A DNA stretch of 39,643 nucleotides, from NCBI GenBank assembly GCA_021816955.1, contig JAKAWP010000008.1, forward strand, positions 1 to 39,643. The letters run 5' to 3'. The notes under the pieces are model-generated. The model was not told the origin of the DNA. It saw only the letters and a list, made by a program, of their open reading frames with translations, and searched no databases. This document shows positions 8,699 through 15,676 of the stretch, in pieces (the first letter of the stretch is position 1; every line of letters begins with the position of its first letter). The position numbers were made by a program, and so were the translations under genes. The stretch comes from Thermoplasmata archaeon. Lineage in GTDB: Archaea > Thermoplasmatota > Thermoplasmata > Lutacidiplasmatales > UBA184.

Positions 8699-9788
8699 CC
8701 GGAGCGATTCCGTACCGCTCCTCCGCCCGCGCGCGGGCCTGCCGTCCCATCGCTTGCCGACGGGGCGCGTCCTCGAGGAGTTCGCGGGCCTTCGTCGCGA
8801 TGTCCTCGGCGTTCAGCGGGTCGATCAGGAGGCCTTCCCGGCCCGGCTCGATAACCTCGCGAACGCCCGGCATGTCGGCCGCAAGCACCGGTAGGCCGCA
8901 GGCCATCGCCTCAGCCAGGGCCAGGCCGAACCCTTCGAGGCGGTTGCGGCTCGGATAGACGTAGAGGTCCGCGAGCGCGAGGTACGACGGGAGGGCTTCG
9001 TCTGCGACGTCAGGGCAGAATCGCACTCGGGTCTCGACGCCGATGCGTCGCGCCAAGGCCCGAAGCGCGCCGAGCCGCGGGCCGCGCCCCACCACGACGA
9101 GCGCGACGGACTCGGGCAGCTGGCGAAGGGCAAACAGCAGGACTTCTACGCCTTTGTGCGGCACCAGACGTCCCGAGAACAGGAGGAGTTGGCGACCCTG
9201 AAGCCGAAGCTTCTCTTTGAGCCCGTCCGCCGGGACGGCGGGCGTGAAGCGGTCGAGGTCGACCACGGACGGGATGACAATCGGCTCCACGCTCCGCAGG
9301 GCCGCCGAGGTGAGGCCGTAGCTGCGCGTGTGTACGATGACGCGTTGGGCGTGGCGCAAGAGCTGGGGCAAGAAGATCCGTTCGTAGAGGCCCGTGAGCA
9401 GCATCCCGTGGACCCCGGGTAGATAGAGGTCGCAGTGGTAAGTGAGAACGGTCGGACCGAGGCGCCCCAACCGCTCGAGCGCGCGCGTCGCGAGGTACGG
9501 GGTGACCGGGGGTGGGTAGTGGAGGTGGTAGACGTCCCCGTCCACGCGTTCGAGCCATCGGCCAACCCCGACGTCGACTGGGGTGTTGAAGACGGTGAAC
9601 AAGGTGCTGCTCCGCACGATCCGGTAGCCGTCCCGATGCTCCTCCGTGGGCAGCGATCGTCGGTAGCGGGACGTGACGACGGTCACCTCGTGTCCTTGGC
9701 GGGCGAACGCCGTCGCCAGGGTGCGGACATGCGACTCGACCCCCCCCGTATGCGGCGCGAAGAACGGGCAGACGTGTACGATCTTCAC
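8646..9788 (-). CDS. GT4-family glycosyltransferase
   Basis: A 380-residue protein with the two Rossmann-like domains of GT-B, family 4 retaining enzymes. The N-terminal domain begins MKIVHVCPFFAPHTGGVESHV, including the glycine turn that follows the first strand. The C-terminal domain has LLLFSGRLVPHKGVEVLL, VVGRGP and EGFGLALAEAMACGLPV, the E-x7-E nucleotide-sugar motif. It should transfer a sugar from an activated donor to a lipid or glycan acceptor; the exact sugar cannot be read. It lies 55 bp downstream of pdxS on the same strand, with no clear TATA element between, so co-transcription is plausible though functionally unexplained. Confidence 0.9.
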   Translation of the reverse strand: MKIVHVCPFFAPHTGGVESHVRTLATAFARQGHEVTVVTSRYRRSLPTEEHRDGYRIVRSSTLFTVFNTPVDVGVGRWLERVDGDVYHLHYPPPVTPYLATRALERLGRLGPTVLTYHCDLYLPGVHGMLLTGLYERIFLPQLLRHAQRVIVHTRSYGLTSAALRSVEPIVIPSVVDLDRFTPAVPADGLKEKLRLQGRQLLLFSGRLVPHKGVEVLLFALRQLPESVALVVVGRGPRLGALRALARRIGVETRVRFCPDVADEALPSYLALADLYVYPSRNRLEGFGLALAEAMACGLPVLAADMPGVREVIEPGREGLLIDPLNAEDIATKARELLEDAPRRQAMGRQARARAEERYGIAPVTQRLFALYEGLLRERR

Positions 9789-9843
9789 GAGCCCTCGGGG
9801 GCGAACGCCGCCGCGTCGGGATTACGGCCGGCCACGGCTGAGC

Positions 9844-10782
9844 TTACGCGGGATCTTTCGAGGAGGCCAACGCAACCGGTCCACTCTCGCGTGTCTGGAG
9901 CAGCGCGCTCGGCGGAAGGTCGGTCAGATCGACCCCCTTCATCGCGGCCCCGAGTCCGCTGCTCACCCGGGCGAGCAGTTCCGCGTCGTCGTAGTGGGTC
10001 GACGCTTCCACGATCGCGCGCGCGACCTTCGCCGGATTCTCCGACTTGAAGATCCCGCTCCCGACGAACACGCCGTCGACCCCGAGCCACCGGCAGAGCG
10101 CGGCGTCCGCGGGGGTAGCGATCCCTCCCGCGGCGAAGTTCACGACGGGCAGCCGTCCGAGATTGCGGACGTCTCGCAGCGCCGCTTCGCTCACGCGCTC
10201 GTTCCGGGCCCACTGGCGCGCCTTCGGCCATGGGAGCCGACGGACCCGCTCGATGTCGTCGGCCAGCTGGCGGATGTGGCGCACCGCCTCGACCACGTTA
10301 CCCGTCCCGGCCTCGCCCTTCGTACGGATCATCGCCGCCCCTTCGTCGATCCGGCGGAGTGCCTCGCCGAGATTCCGGGCCCCGCAGACGAACGGAACGG
10401 TGAAGTCGGTCTTGCGGACATGGTGGAACGGATCGGCGGGCGTGAGCACCTCTGACTCGTCGATCATGTCGACCCCCAAGGCTTCGAGGATGCGGGCCTC
10501 CGCGGTGTGGCCGATGCGGCATTTGGCCATCACCGGGATCGACACCGTCTCCTGGATCTCGCGAATCTTATGGGGGTCGGCCATCCGGGCGACGCCGCCG
10601 CTGGCGCGGATGTCGGCGGGCACTCGCTCGAGCGCCATGACCGCGACGGCCCCCGCCTCTTCGGCAATCGCGGCCTGTTCGGCCGTCGTCACGTCCATGA
10701 TCACCCCGCCCTGTTGCATCCGGGCAAACCCCCGCTTCAACAGCTCGGTGCCGTGCCGAAGCTCCTCGAGTCGCGTCGCCAT
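9844..10782 (-). CDS. pdxS: Pyridoxal 5'-phosphate synthase, synthase subunit
   Basis: The product is 312 residues, a little longer than usual. It carries the PdxS active-site elements at the expected spacing: Asp30 in GGVIMDVTT, Lys87 in [10 protein letters not shown] and Lys155 in [11 protein letters not shown], plus [14 protein letters not shown] and [11 protein letters not shown] for phosphate binding. PdxS builds PLP from ribose 5-phosphate, glyceraldehyde 3-phosphate and ammonia supplied by the glutaminase PdxT. No pdxT is visible in this window. The start is ATG 10782, with CAAATAGG about 38 bp upstream. The open frame that extends this gene to 12549 runs through the insertion sequence in antisense and is an artefact. 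Confidence 0.95.
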   Translation of the reverse strand: MATRLEELRHGTELLKRGFARMQQGGVIMDVTTAEQAAIAEEAGAVAVMALERVPADIRASGGVARMADPHKIREIQETVSIPVMAKCRIGHTAEARILEALGVDMIDESEVLTPADPFHHVRKTDFTVPFVCGARNLGEALRRIDEGAAMIRTKGEAGTGNVVEAVRHIRQLADDIERVRRLPWPKARQWARNERVSEAALRDVRNLGRLPVVNFAAGGIATPADAALCRWLGVDGVFVGSGIFKSENPAKVARAIVEASTHYDDAELLARVSSGLGAAMKGVDLTDLPPSALLQTRESGPVALASSKDPA

Positions 10783-11212
10783 CGGTCGTCCTAGCGAACA
10801 GTTACCGTTCCAGCCTATTTGACCTTGGGCCCCGGACGTCAGGGCAGCCCGTGTTCCCCGCTCCGCGCCGGGAGTCGAACGGGTTACCTTCGCCGCGGGC
10901 CGACGAGCGGTTTCGTGCCTGGACGCTCGATGACCTGAGCCGGCCCCCAGGAGAGCGGATTGTGGCCGAAGCGGGAACGCGACCGTCGCCCTGGCCCCGC
11001 CCGATCGAACAGTCGATTCATTCCGGCCTTTTGTGAGCCGACCCGCGCGGCCGCGGCTGCGATGCGTGCGGTCCGCCCTCCCCACAAGAGCCCCGCGGAC
11101 TCGGGCCGCCCAAGGACGGCCCTCGTCCCTGTGGCGGAACCCCGCATCCTTTGCGTGGAGGCGCTCGTCCCTCGGGAAGACGATCGCCTCCACGGTGGTC
11201 TTCCTTTGATTG
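10783..11212. other. Gene-free stretch between pdxS and the insertion sequence
   Basis: About 430 bp with several short open frames on both strands, none with recognisable motifs; all look like GC-driven chance frames. Apart from the pdxS promoter region at its left end (CAAATAGG on the minus strand around 10820), I see no RNA gene, repeat or clear promoter. It may be the original upstream region of the thiamine transporter operon, now separated from it by the insertion sequence. Confidence 0.5.
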
Positions 11213-11215
11213 AAT

Positions 11216-11249
11216 CGTAAGGGGGTCTGGCCGCGCCGTCTCTTCGAGC
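11216..11249 (+). repeat. Left subterminal inverted repeat of the IS
   Basis: CGTAAGGGGGTC (11216-11227), then a 7-nt insertion TGGCCGC (11228-11234), then GCCGTCTCTTCGAGC (11235-11249). The two blocks match the reverse complement of the right repeat perfectly over 12 and 15 nt; only the left copy has the 7-nt insertion. Confidence 0.85.
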
Positions 11250-11279
11250 GCGACCTCGGACTCAGACACCGAGGTCGCG
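11249..11279 (+). other. 11-bp hairpin just before the transposase ribosome-binding site
   Basis: Arms 11249-11259 and 11269-11279 (CGCGACCTCGG and its exact complement) enclose a 9-nt loop. A strong Shine-Dalgarno, GAGGAGGA (11283-11290), follows at once, then ATG at 11293. Insertion sequences often use such hairpins to block translation from read-through transcripts; that role is inference here. Confidence 0.6.
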
Positions 11280-11292
11280 GACGAGGAGGAAC

Positions 11293-12384
11293 ATGCGCAG
11301 GAACAAGAGACCCAAGCGGGTGAACCCGGTGATGCCGACAGTGGGAATCGACCTCGGAGAGACGATGAGCCATGCCACGATCCTGACGAACGACGGGGCG
11401 GAGACGTTCGAGTTTCCGATGAGCGAAGATGGATACGCCCTGCTGAAGACGAAGGTGGCGTCGGATGCCCGCATCGCCTTCGAGTCGTCGGGCACGGCCT
11501 ATCCGTTCTATCGACAGCTTCGTTCGATGGGGTACACCGACCTCACCGTGGCCCATCCCGCGGAGCTGGCGTGGATCGTGAAGTCGAAAAAGAAGAACGA
11601 CCGGCTCGACAGCGTCAAGCTGGCCCGTCTCCACAGCGTGGGAATGTTGCCCGAAGCGCACCTGCTCGAGCGGGAGGAGCAGCTCGCGCGCGACCTCCTC
11701 CTCCAGCGGCTCAAGCTCGGCCAAGAGATCGGCCGGCTGAAGTCGACCATCATCGGGTACCTCAAGCGGGAAGGGGTCTACCAGGACCTGCCCGACTCGA
11801 CCGATCACTTCTCCGTGCTTCGACGCACCTCGATCCGTGGGCTCTCCTTCGGCGATGAACGCGACTTGGTGCTCTCGAGCCTGATGGACCGGCTGGAGTT
11901 CGCCGAGAAGCTCGCGGACCAGTTCGAGGAGCGGATCCGACAGCGCGCGAAGGAGAAGGACGATGTGAAGCTCCTGATGACGATTCCCGGTGTGAACTTC
12001 TATCTCGCGTCGATGGTGAGTTCCTTCGTCGGGGATGTGCGACGGTTTCCCGACGCCGATCACCTGGCCAGCTTCTTCGGGATCGTGCCGACGGAGAAGA
12101 ACAGTTCCTCGCTGAAGCGGGTCGGTCATATGTCGAAGAGCGGACCCAGCGAGGGCCGGTGGGCCCTCTCGCTCATGGTCGACACGATCGCGAAGTACGA
12201 GCCGCACGTTCGGGCGTACTACGCGAAGTGCAAGGCGCGCACCGGGAGTGGCAAGATGGGCCACGTCCTGACGATGAAGAAGCTGGTGCGGATGATCTAC
12301 GCGATGCTCAGCCAACGCGAATCGTGGCGGTGGGAGCGGGAATCGCTGACGGAGCAGAAGCTGGCAGCCCTGAGGGCGAACTGA
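11293..12384 (+). CDS. IS110-family (IS1111-type) transposase/recombinase
   Basis: A 363-residue protein with both IS110 domains. The N-terminal RuvC-like domain has the DEDD residues visible as Asp20 (VGIDLG), Glu64 (AFESSG) and Asp103/Asp106 ([12 protein letters not shown]). A coiled-coil segment follows (about 120-225). The C-terminal Tnp domain has [14 protein letters not shown] (about 227-240) and [17 protein letters not shown], in which Ser271 is at the expected place of the catalytic serine, then HMSKSG. Family enzymes excise the element as a circle and insert it at sites chosen by an element-encoded RNA. The frame looks intact. Its strong Shine-Dalgarno differs from most neighbours, which suggests separate ancestry. 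Confidence 0.93.
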   Translation: MRRNKRPKRVNPVMPTVGIDLGETMSHATILTNDGAETFEFPMSEDGYALLKTKVASDARIAFESSGTAYPFYRQLRSMGYTDLTVAHPAELAWIVKSKKKNDRLDSVKLARLHSVGMLPEAHLLEREEQLARDLLLQRLKLGQEIGRLKSTIIGYLKREGVYQDLPDSTDHFSVLRRTSIRGLSFGDERDLVLSSLMDRLEFAEKLADQFEERIRQRAKEKDDVKLLMTIPGVNFYLASMVSSFVGDVRRFPDADHLASFFGIVPTEKNSSSLKRVGHMSKSGPSEGRWALSLMVDTIAKYEPHVRAYYAKCKARTGSGKMGHVLTMKKLVRMIYAMLSQRESWRWERESLTEQKLAALRAN

Positions 12385-12402
12385 GGTGGCGGAGCTTCCT
12401 GG

Positions 12403-12535
12403 GATCGGGCGTCCGATCGAACCGCTGGTGCTTCGATTGCCGTCTGACGGCTTTCCTTTGAATGCGGTCGTTCGGTATCCGTTGGAGACTCTGTCTGCAC
12501 CGTCGAGTGCTTGTGTCTGTGTGCGGGAAATACCG
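12403..12535 (+). ncRNA. Candidate bridge RNA/seekRNA of the insertion sequence
   Basis: The 3' non-coding end of the IS folds by eye into three units. A 6-bp hairpin occupies 12403-12418. Next is a two-stem unit: an outer stem of 12418-12425 with 12464-12474 (three bases bulged, 12469-12471) and an inner hairpin GCCGT-CTG-ACGGC at 12439-12451, with internal loops at 12426-12438 and 12452-12463. A second such unit has outer stem CGGTAT (12473-12478) with ATACCG (12530-12535) and inner hairpin 12497-12510. Two stem/internal-loop units in a row is the known bridge RNA layout (target loop, donor loop). The 3' loop of the first unit carries TTCCTTTGAATG (12453-12464), matching 11 of 12 bases of the left flank 11201-11212. 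The two units compete for 12473-12474. RNA ends are estimates. Confidence 0.6.
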
Positions 12536-12611
12536 GACCGGTTGGACACTACCCCCGGCTCTCAAGCAGCCCCAGTGAGCTTCATGAGGGGGTGAGGGTG
12601 TGTAGCCCCGA

Positions 12612-12638
12612 GCTCGAAGAGACGGCGACCCCCTTACG
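12612..12638 (+). repeat. Right subterminal inverted repeat of the IS
   Basis: GCTCGAAGAGACGGC (12612-12626) followed directly by GACCCCCTTACG (12627-12638). It is the exact inverse of the left repeat apart from the 7-nt insertion in the left copy. Confidence 0.85.
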
Positions 12639-12739
12639 TGTCGATCGATGACGATCTCGATCGACCGGCGCGGCGACCGTCGGGTTATCGAGCGGCCCTC
12701 AGGACGCGTAAAGTTGAAGTGGGACCGGTGGATACCGAA

Positions 12740-12830
12740 AATGGGGGAGCTGTGGACCGGCTGAGAGGACGAGAGACCCTCGTCGACCCCAAGAACCTGA
12801 TCGGGGTAATGCCCGCGAAGGGACAGAAAT
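12740..12830 (+). promoter_or_regulatory. Thiamine pyrophosphate (TPP) riboswitch, THI element
   Basis: The conserved THI-box blocks appear in order: GGGGAGC (about 12744-12750), GGCTGAGAGG (12759-12768), a variable hairpin GACGAG/CTCGTC (12768-12773 with 12779-12784), GACCCC closing P2 (12785-12790), then AAGAACCTGATCGGGGTAA and TGCCCGCGAAGGGAC (to about 12825). The CTGAGA and CCTGAT...GGGTAAT...GCG...AGGGA motifs are the pyrimidine and pyrophosphate sensor cores. Spacing and order match bacterial and Thermoplasma examples. The closing stem P1 is weak by eye. It lies upstream of a thiamine-type ABC transporter, so ligand binding should repress transport genes when TPP is plentiful. Confidence 0.93.
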
Positions 12831-12849
12831 GCGGGGAGTAGCGTTGCGT

Positions 12850-12869
12850 TCGGTCGGTCCTCCGACCGA
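12850..12869 (+). promoter_or_regulatory. Start-site hairpin, likely expression platform of the TPP riboswitch
   Basis: An 8-bp perfect stem (TCGGTCGG, 12850-12857, with CCGACCGA, 12862-12869) and loop TCCT ends 3 nt before the thiB ATG. The loop side contains CCTCC, which could instead pair with the purine-rich GGGGAG at 12832-12837 just after the aptamer. Switching between the two structures would expose or hide the start region. This points to control of translation rather than transcription; no U-tract is present. The mechanism is inference. Confidence 0.55.
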
Positions 12870-12872
12870 CGG

Positions 12873-14042
12873 ATGATTCCGACGGATCGTCTTCCCGGTC
12901 CCCGCCCGTGGCGACCCGGTCGACTGGGCCGCCAGATCGTGGCGGTCGCTATCGCGGTGGTCGTCGCCTTGGTCGGCTACGGCATCTACACTAACGGCGG
13001 CCTCTTCGGCGGCGGGGGGCGGGCCGGCGCCCCTACGCTCACCATCTACACGTATCCGAGCCTCTTCGGGGGGAATTGCGGCGGAACCCCCCAGTTCAAC
13101 GAGACGTTCGGCGGCTTCGAGGCGAAGTACCATGTGTCGATTCAGGTGGTCTGCCCGACGATTTCGCTGGTCGGCGCCTTGCTCGCCCAACGAGGCAGTC
13201 CGGGGGCCGACCTCGTGATCGGATTGGACGAACTCACCGCACCGGTGGCGCAGGCCGACGGCCTTCTGATCCCCTACGAACCGCCCGCCGCGGCGTTCAT
13301 CAACGGGACGCTGGCGGCGGAACTCAGCCCGACGTGGGGCGTGGTCCCCTACGAGTGGGGCTACTTGGGGATCGATTACAATACGACCTTCAACTCGGCC
13401 CAAGGAGGGTCGATCGCCCACCTTAGTTTGGACAGCATCGCCCAGAATCGGACCCTCGCCTCGAACTTCCTCTACGAGAACCCGACGACGTCGATCACCG
13501 GCGAGGAGTTCTTGGCCTGGGAGGTCTTGTACTATCAGGACGTCCTTCATCAGCCGTGGGAATCGTTCTGGAACGCGACGCTCGGTGTCGCGCCGACGTC
13601 ACCGGATTGGGGGGACGCGTTCTCGGCGTTTGTCGCCGGCCCGGGCGCCCCGGGCATGGTCGTGAGCTACACGACCGACCCCGCGTGCGCCGCGTTCGCG
13701 CCGAGCTACTGCGGGGCCCCGGGATCGTACAACTCGACGGTCTCGTGGTTCCACGGAGTTCCGTACGGATGGCGGACCGTCTACGGGATTGGGATCGTGG
13801 CCGGCACCACCCACCCGACGCTCGCGGAGGAGTTTGAGAACTGGTTCCTCGGTCCGACGGTCCAATCGCTGATCCCCACCTCCGAATGGATGTACCCCGC
13901 GAACTCGACGGTGGCGCTGCCCAGCGTCTACGACGCGGCCCCGAATCCGGCGTCGTTCGTTCCCCTGAACGATGCGCTCGCGCCGTCGTCCCTCGCGCAA
14001 GCGATGCTAGGATGGCTCGATACGTGGCAGAGCCTGTCGTAG
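12873..14042 (+). CDS. thiB: Thiamine-type ABC transporter substrate-binding protein
   Basis: A 389-residue protein with a hydrophobic N-terminal segment (about 20-42, QIVAVAIAVVVALVGYGIY) that would anchor it in the membrane, followed by a Gly/Ala linker and a periplasmic-binding-protein fold. TLTIYTYPSLFG is the typical first strand and loop of the ThiB/TbpA and iron-binding group; GADLVIGLDE, WGVVPYEWGYLGIDYN and TTDPACAAFAP are further conserved stretches. No lipobox cysteine is seen. Several N-x-T/S sequons occur. Thiamine (or TPP) as ligand is inferred from the TPP riboswitch directly upstream. It overlaps the permease start by 31 bp. Confidence 0.85.
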   Translation: MIPTDRLPGPRPWRPGRLGRQIVAVAIAVVVALVGYGIYTNGGLFGGGGRAGAPTLTIYTYPSLFGGNCGGTPQFNETFGGFEAKYHVSIQVVCPTISLVGALLAQRGSPGADLVIGLDELTAPVAQADGLLIPYEPPAAAFINGTLAAELSPTWGVVPYEWGYLGIDYNTTFNSAQGGSIAHLSLDSIAQNRTLASNFLYENPTTSITGEEFLAWEVLYYQDVLHQPWESFWNATLGVAPTSPDWGDAFSAFVAGPGAPGMVVSYTTDPACAAFAPSYCGAPGSYNSTVSWFHGVPYGWRTVYGIGIVAGTTHPTLAEEFENWFLGPTVQSLIPTSEWMYPANSTVALPSVYDAAPNPASFVPLNDALAPSSLAQAMLGWLDTWQSLS

Positions 14043-15676
14043 GTCGGCGCGGATTCCCGACGTCCCGAGGGGAGTCCCTGCTCCCGATGCTCCCGCTCGT
14101 CGGCTTCGTGGTGATCTTCGGATTCGTCCCGGTCGCCGTCTATCTGATCGGGGCCGCGATGGCGCCCGGTGCTGGCGCGACTTGGTCGAGCGTCGTGGCC
14201 GATCCGTTGAACCGCGAAGCGCTCGAGAATTCGATCACCCAAGGAGGCGCCTCGGCCGCGGTGGCGCTCGGGCTCGGTTATCCGGTGGGCATCTTCCTGG
14301 GCCGATACGCTGTCCCGGGCCGCGAGATGGCGCGGGCGCTGTTGCTCGTCCCGTTCCTTCTCCCGTCTCTCGTGATGGTCGAGGGAGTCCGCGAGCTCTT
14401 CGGTCCGTCCGGCGTGGCCGCGCCGTACGTTCCGCTCTTGGCGGGTCCTTGGGGCGGGTGGGTGGGGATCATCGTGGTGAACGTCGCCTTCAACACGCCG
14501 ATGGTCGTCCTCTTCACGGCCGCCGGCTGCGACCGGTCGTACGTGGAACTCGACGAAGGCCTCGCGACCTTGGGAGCCTCGCCCCGTCGGAGGTACCGGG
14601 AGGTCTGGGGACCTCCGACCTGGGTCGGGGCCGCCCAAGGCGCGCTCCTCACGTTCCTCTTCTCGGCCATGGGCTTTGCGGCCCCGCTGCTGTTTGGCCC
14701 CCAGTACTTCACCCTCGAAGCGCGGATCTACAGCCTCCAAGTGGTCTATCTCGAACCTCAACGGGCGGCCGCGCTGGCGCTCATCGCGGTCGCGTTTCTC
14801 GCGATACCGACCGTCGCCTACCTGGCGTTGCGCCGCTCGTCCGCGCCGCGAGGCGGTCGTCGACCGTTCCGTCCGGTGCCCCTCTCCGCGCGCGATCCAT
14901 GGGTCATCGGCGGGGCGGTCGGGACCGCGGTCTTGGCGGCGTTGGAGGGATCGATCGCCTTCACCGTGCTGTACCGGTCGGTGACCCTACCGACCGGCGC
15001 GTGGTACGCCGGTTGGACGACCCTTTTTGGCCCGGCCACGACGAACGCCCTCGGGGGACTCTCGATGGTCGGCGCGACCATCAACACGCTCTGGTTCGCT
15101 GCCCTCGCCGCCGCGATCGCTATCCTCCTGACGTTCGGGGGCGCGTTTTCGCTCGCCGGGCGCCCTCGCGCTTCCGTTCTCGTCCATCTGTATCTGTTCG
15201 TGCCTCTGTTGGTCTCCCCGTTGATCCTCGCCTTGGCGCTCGCCGCCTTCTGGCGATCCGTCCTCACCGGACCGGCCACCGTCTGGGTCTTGATCGTAGT
15301 CAGTCAGTCGATGCTCGGGCTACCGTTCGCTCTCCAGAGTTTCGAGGCGCCGCTCGTTACCCTGTCCGCGGCGCCGCGGGAAGCGGCGAGAACGCTCGGC
15401 GCGAGCGCGTGGTCGGCGTTCACCGATGTGGATGTACCCCGCATCCGTTCGGGGCTCGTGACCGCGGGCTTGTTCGCGTTCGTGATCGGGCTCGGGGAGT
15501 TCACCGCGACGAACTTCCTCGCCACGCCGAAATTCGCCACGATCTCCGTCGCGATCTACGAGCTCCCCGCGGATCGCCTTCCGTTCGCGGCGGAGACCGC
15601 GAGCGCTTGGCTGTTGATCGTGAGCCTCGCCGCGATCGCCGCGTTGCTTCTCGGGGGGTTCCGTGGCCGCCGGTAG
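14012..15676 (+). CDS. thiP: Thiamine-type ABC transporter permease, fused two-domain
   Basis: About 554 residues from ATG 14012, close to the length of bacterial ThiP, with around twelve hydrophobic segments in two homologous halves. Each half has the cytoplasmic EAA loop that contacts the ATPase: ELDEGLATLGASPRRRYREV and EAARTLGASAWSAFTDVDVP. The start is not certain; GTG at 14024 is an alternative. It overlaps thiB by 31 bp and the ATPase gene by 14 bp, which indicates a tightly coupled operon. It forms the membrane channel for the substrate delivered by the binding protein. Confidence 0.88.
   Translation: MARYVAEPVVGRRGFPTSRGESLLPMLPLVGFVVIFGFVPVAVYLIGAAMAPGAGATWSSVVADPLNREALENSITQGGASAAVALGLGYPVGIFLGRYAVPGREMARALLLVPFLLPSLVMVEGVRELFGPSGVAAPYVPLLAGPWGGWVGIIVVNVAFNTPMVVLFTAAGCDRSYVELDEGLATLGASPRRRYREVWGPPTWVGAAQGALLTFLFSAMGFAAPLLFGPQYFTLEARIYSLQVVYLEPQRAAALALIAVAFLAIPTVAYLALRRSSAPRGGRRPFRPVPLSARDPWVIGGAVGTAVLAALEGSIAFTVLYRSVTLPTGAWYAGWTTLFGPATTNALGGLSMVGATINTLWFAALAAAIAILLTFGGAFSLAGRPRASVLVHLYLFVPLLVSPLILALALAAFWRSVLTGPATVWVLIVVSQSMLGLPFALQSFEAPLVTLSAAPREAARTLGASAWSAFTDVDVPRIRSGLVTAGLFAFVIGLGEFTATNFLATPKFATISVAIYELPADRLPFAAETASAWLLIVSLAAIAALLLGGFRGRR

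Larger units (their letters stand above)
11213..12641 (+). mobile_element. IS110-family insertion sequence, IS1111-type
   Basis: About 1.43 kb holding one transposase gene between inverted repeats at 11216-11249 and 12612-12638. Repeats sitting slightly inside the ends, a DEDD transposase, a short 5' non-coding end (about 80 bp) and a long 3' non-coding end (about 255 bp) are the features of the IS1111 group, whose guide RNA is encoded downstream of the transposase. I found no target-site duplication, as expected for the family. Exact termini are not certain; the left end is placed just after a 12-nt target-like sequence at 11201-11212. It lies between pdxS and the thiamine transporter riboswitch. 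Confidence 0.85.

Noticed and set aside
10866-10886. T-arm-like sequence GTTCGACTCCCGG on the minus strand, possible tRNA remnant or integration site
   Set aside because: The five bases on either side of TTCGACT do not pair, and no acceptor, D or anticodon arm can be built upstream.
9844-12549. A 901-residue open frame on the minus strand joining pdxS to sequence through the insertion sequence
   Set aside because: Only the last 312 residues are PdxS. The rest is antisense to the IS transposase and has no domain; PdxS has a good ATG and promoter at 10782.
12386-12595. Short open frame in the 3' end of the insertion sequence
   Set aside because: No motif, and it overlaps the structured region proposed as guide RNA.
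11200-12660. Target-site duplication flanking the insertion sequence
   Set aside because: No direct repeat of more than 3-4 bases is seen next to the inverted repeats; none is expected for IS110-family elements.
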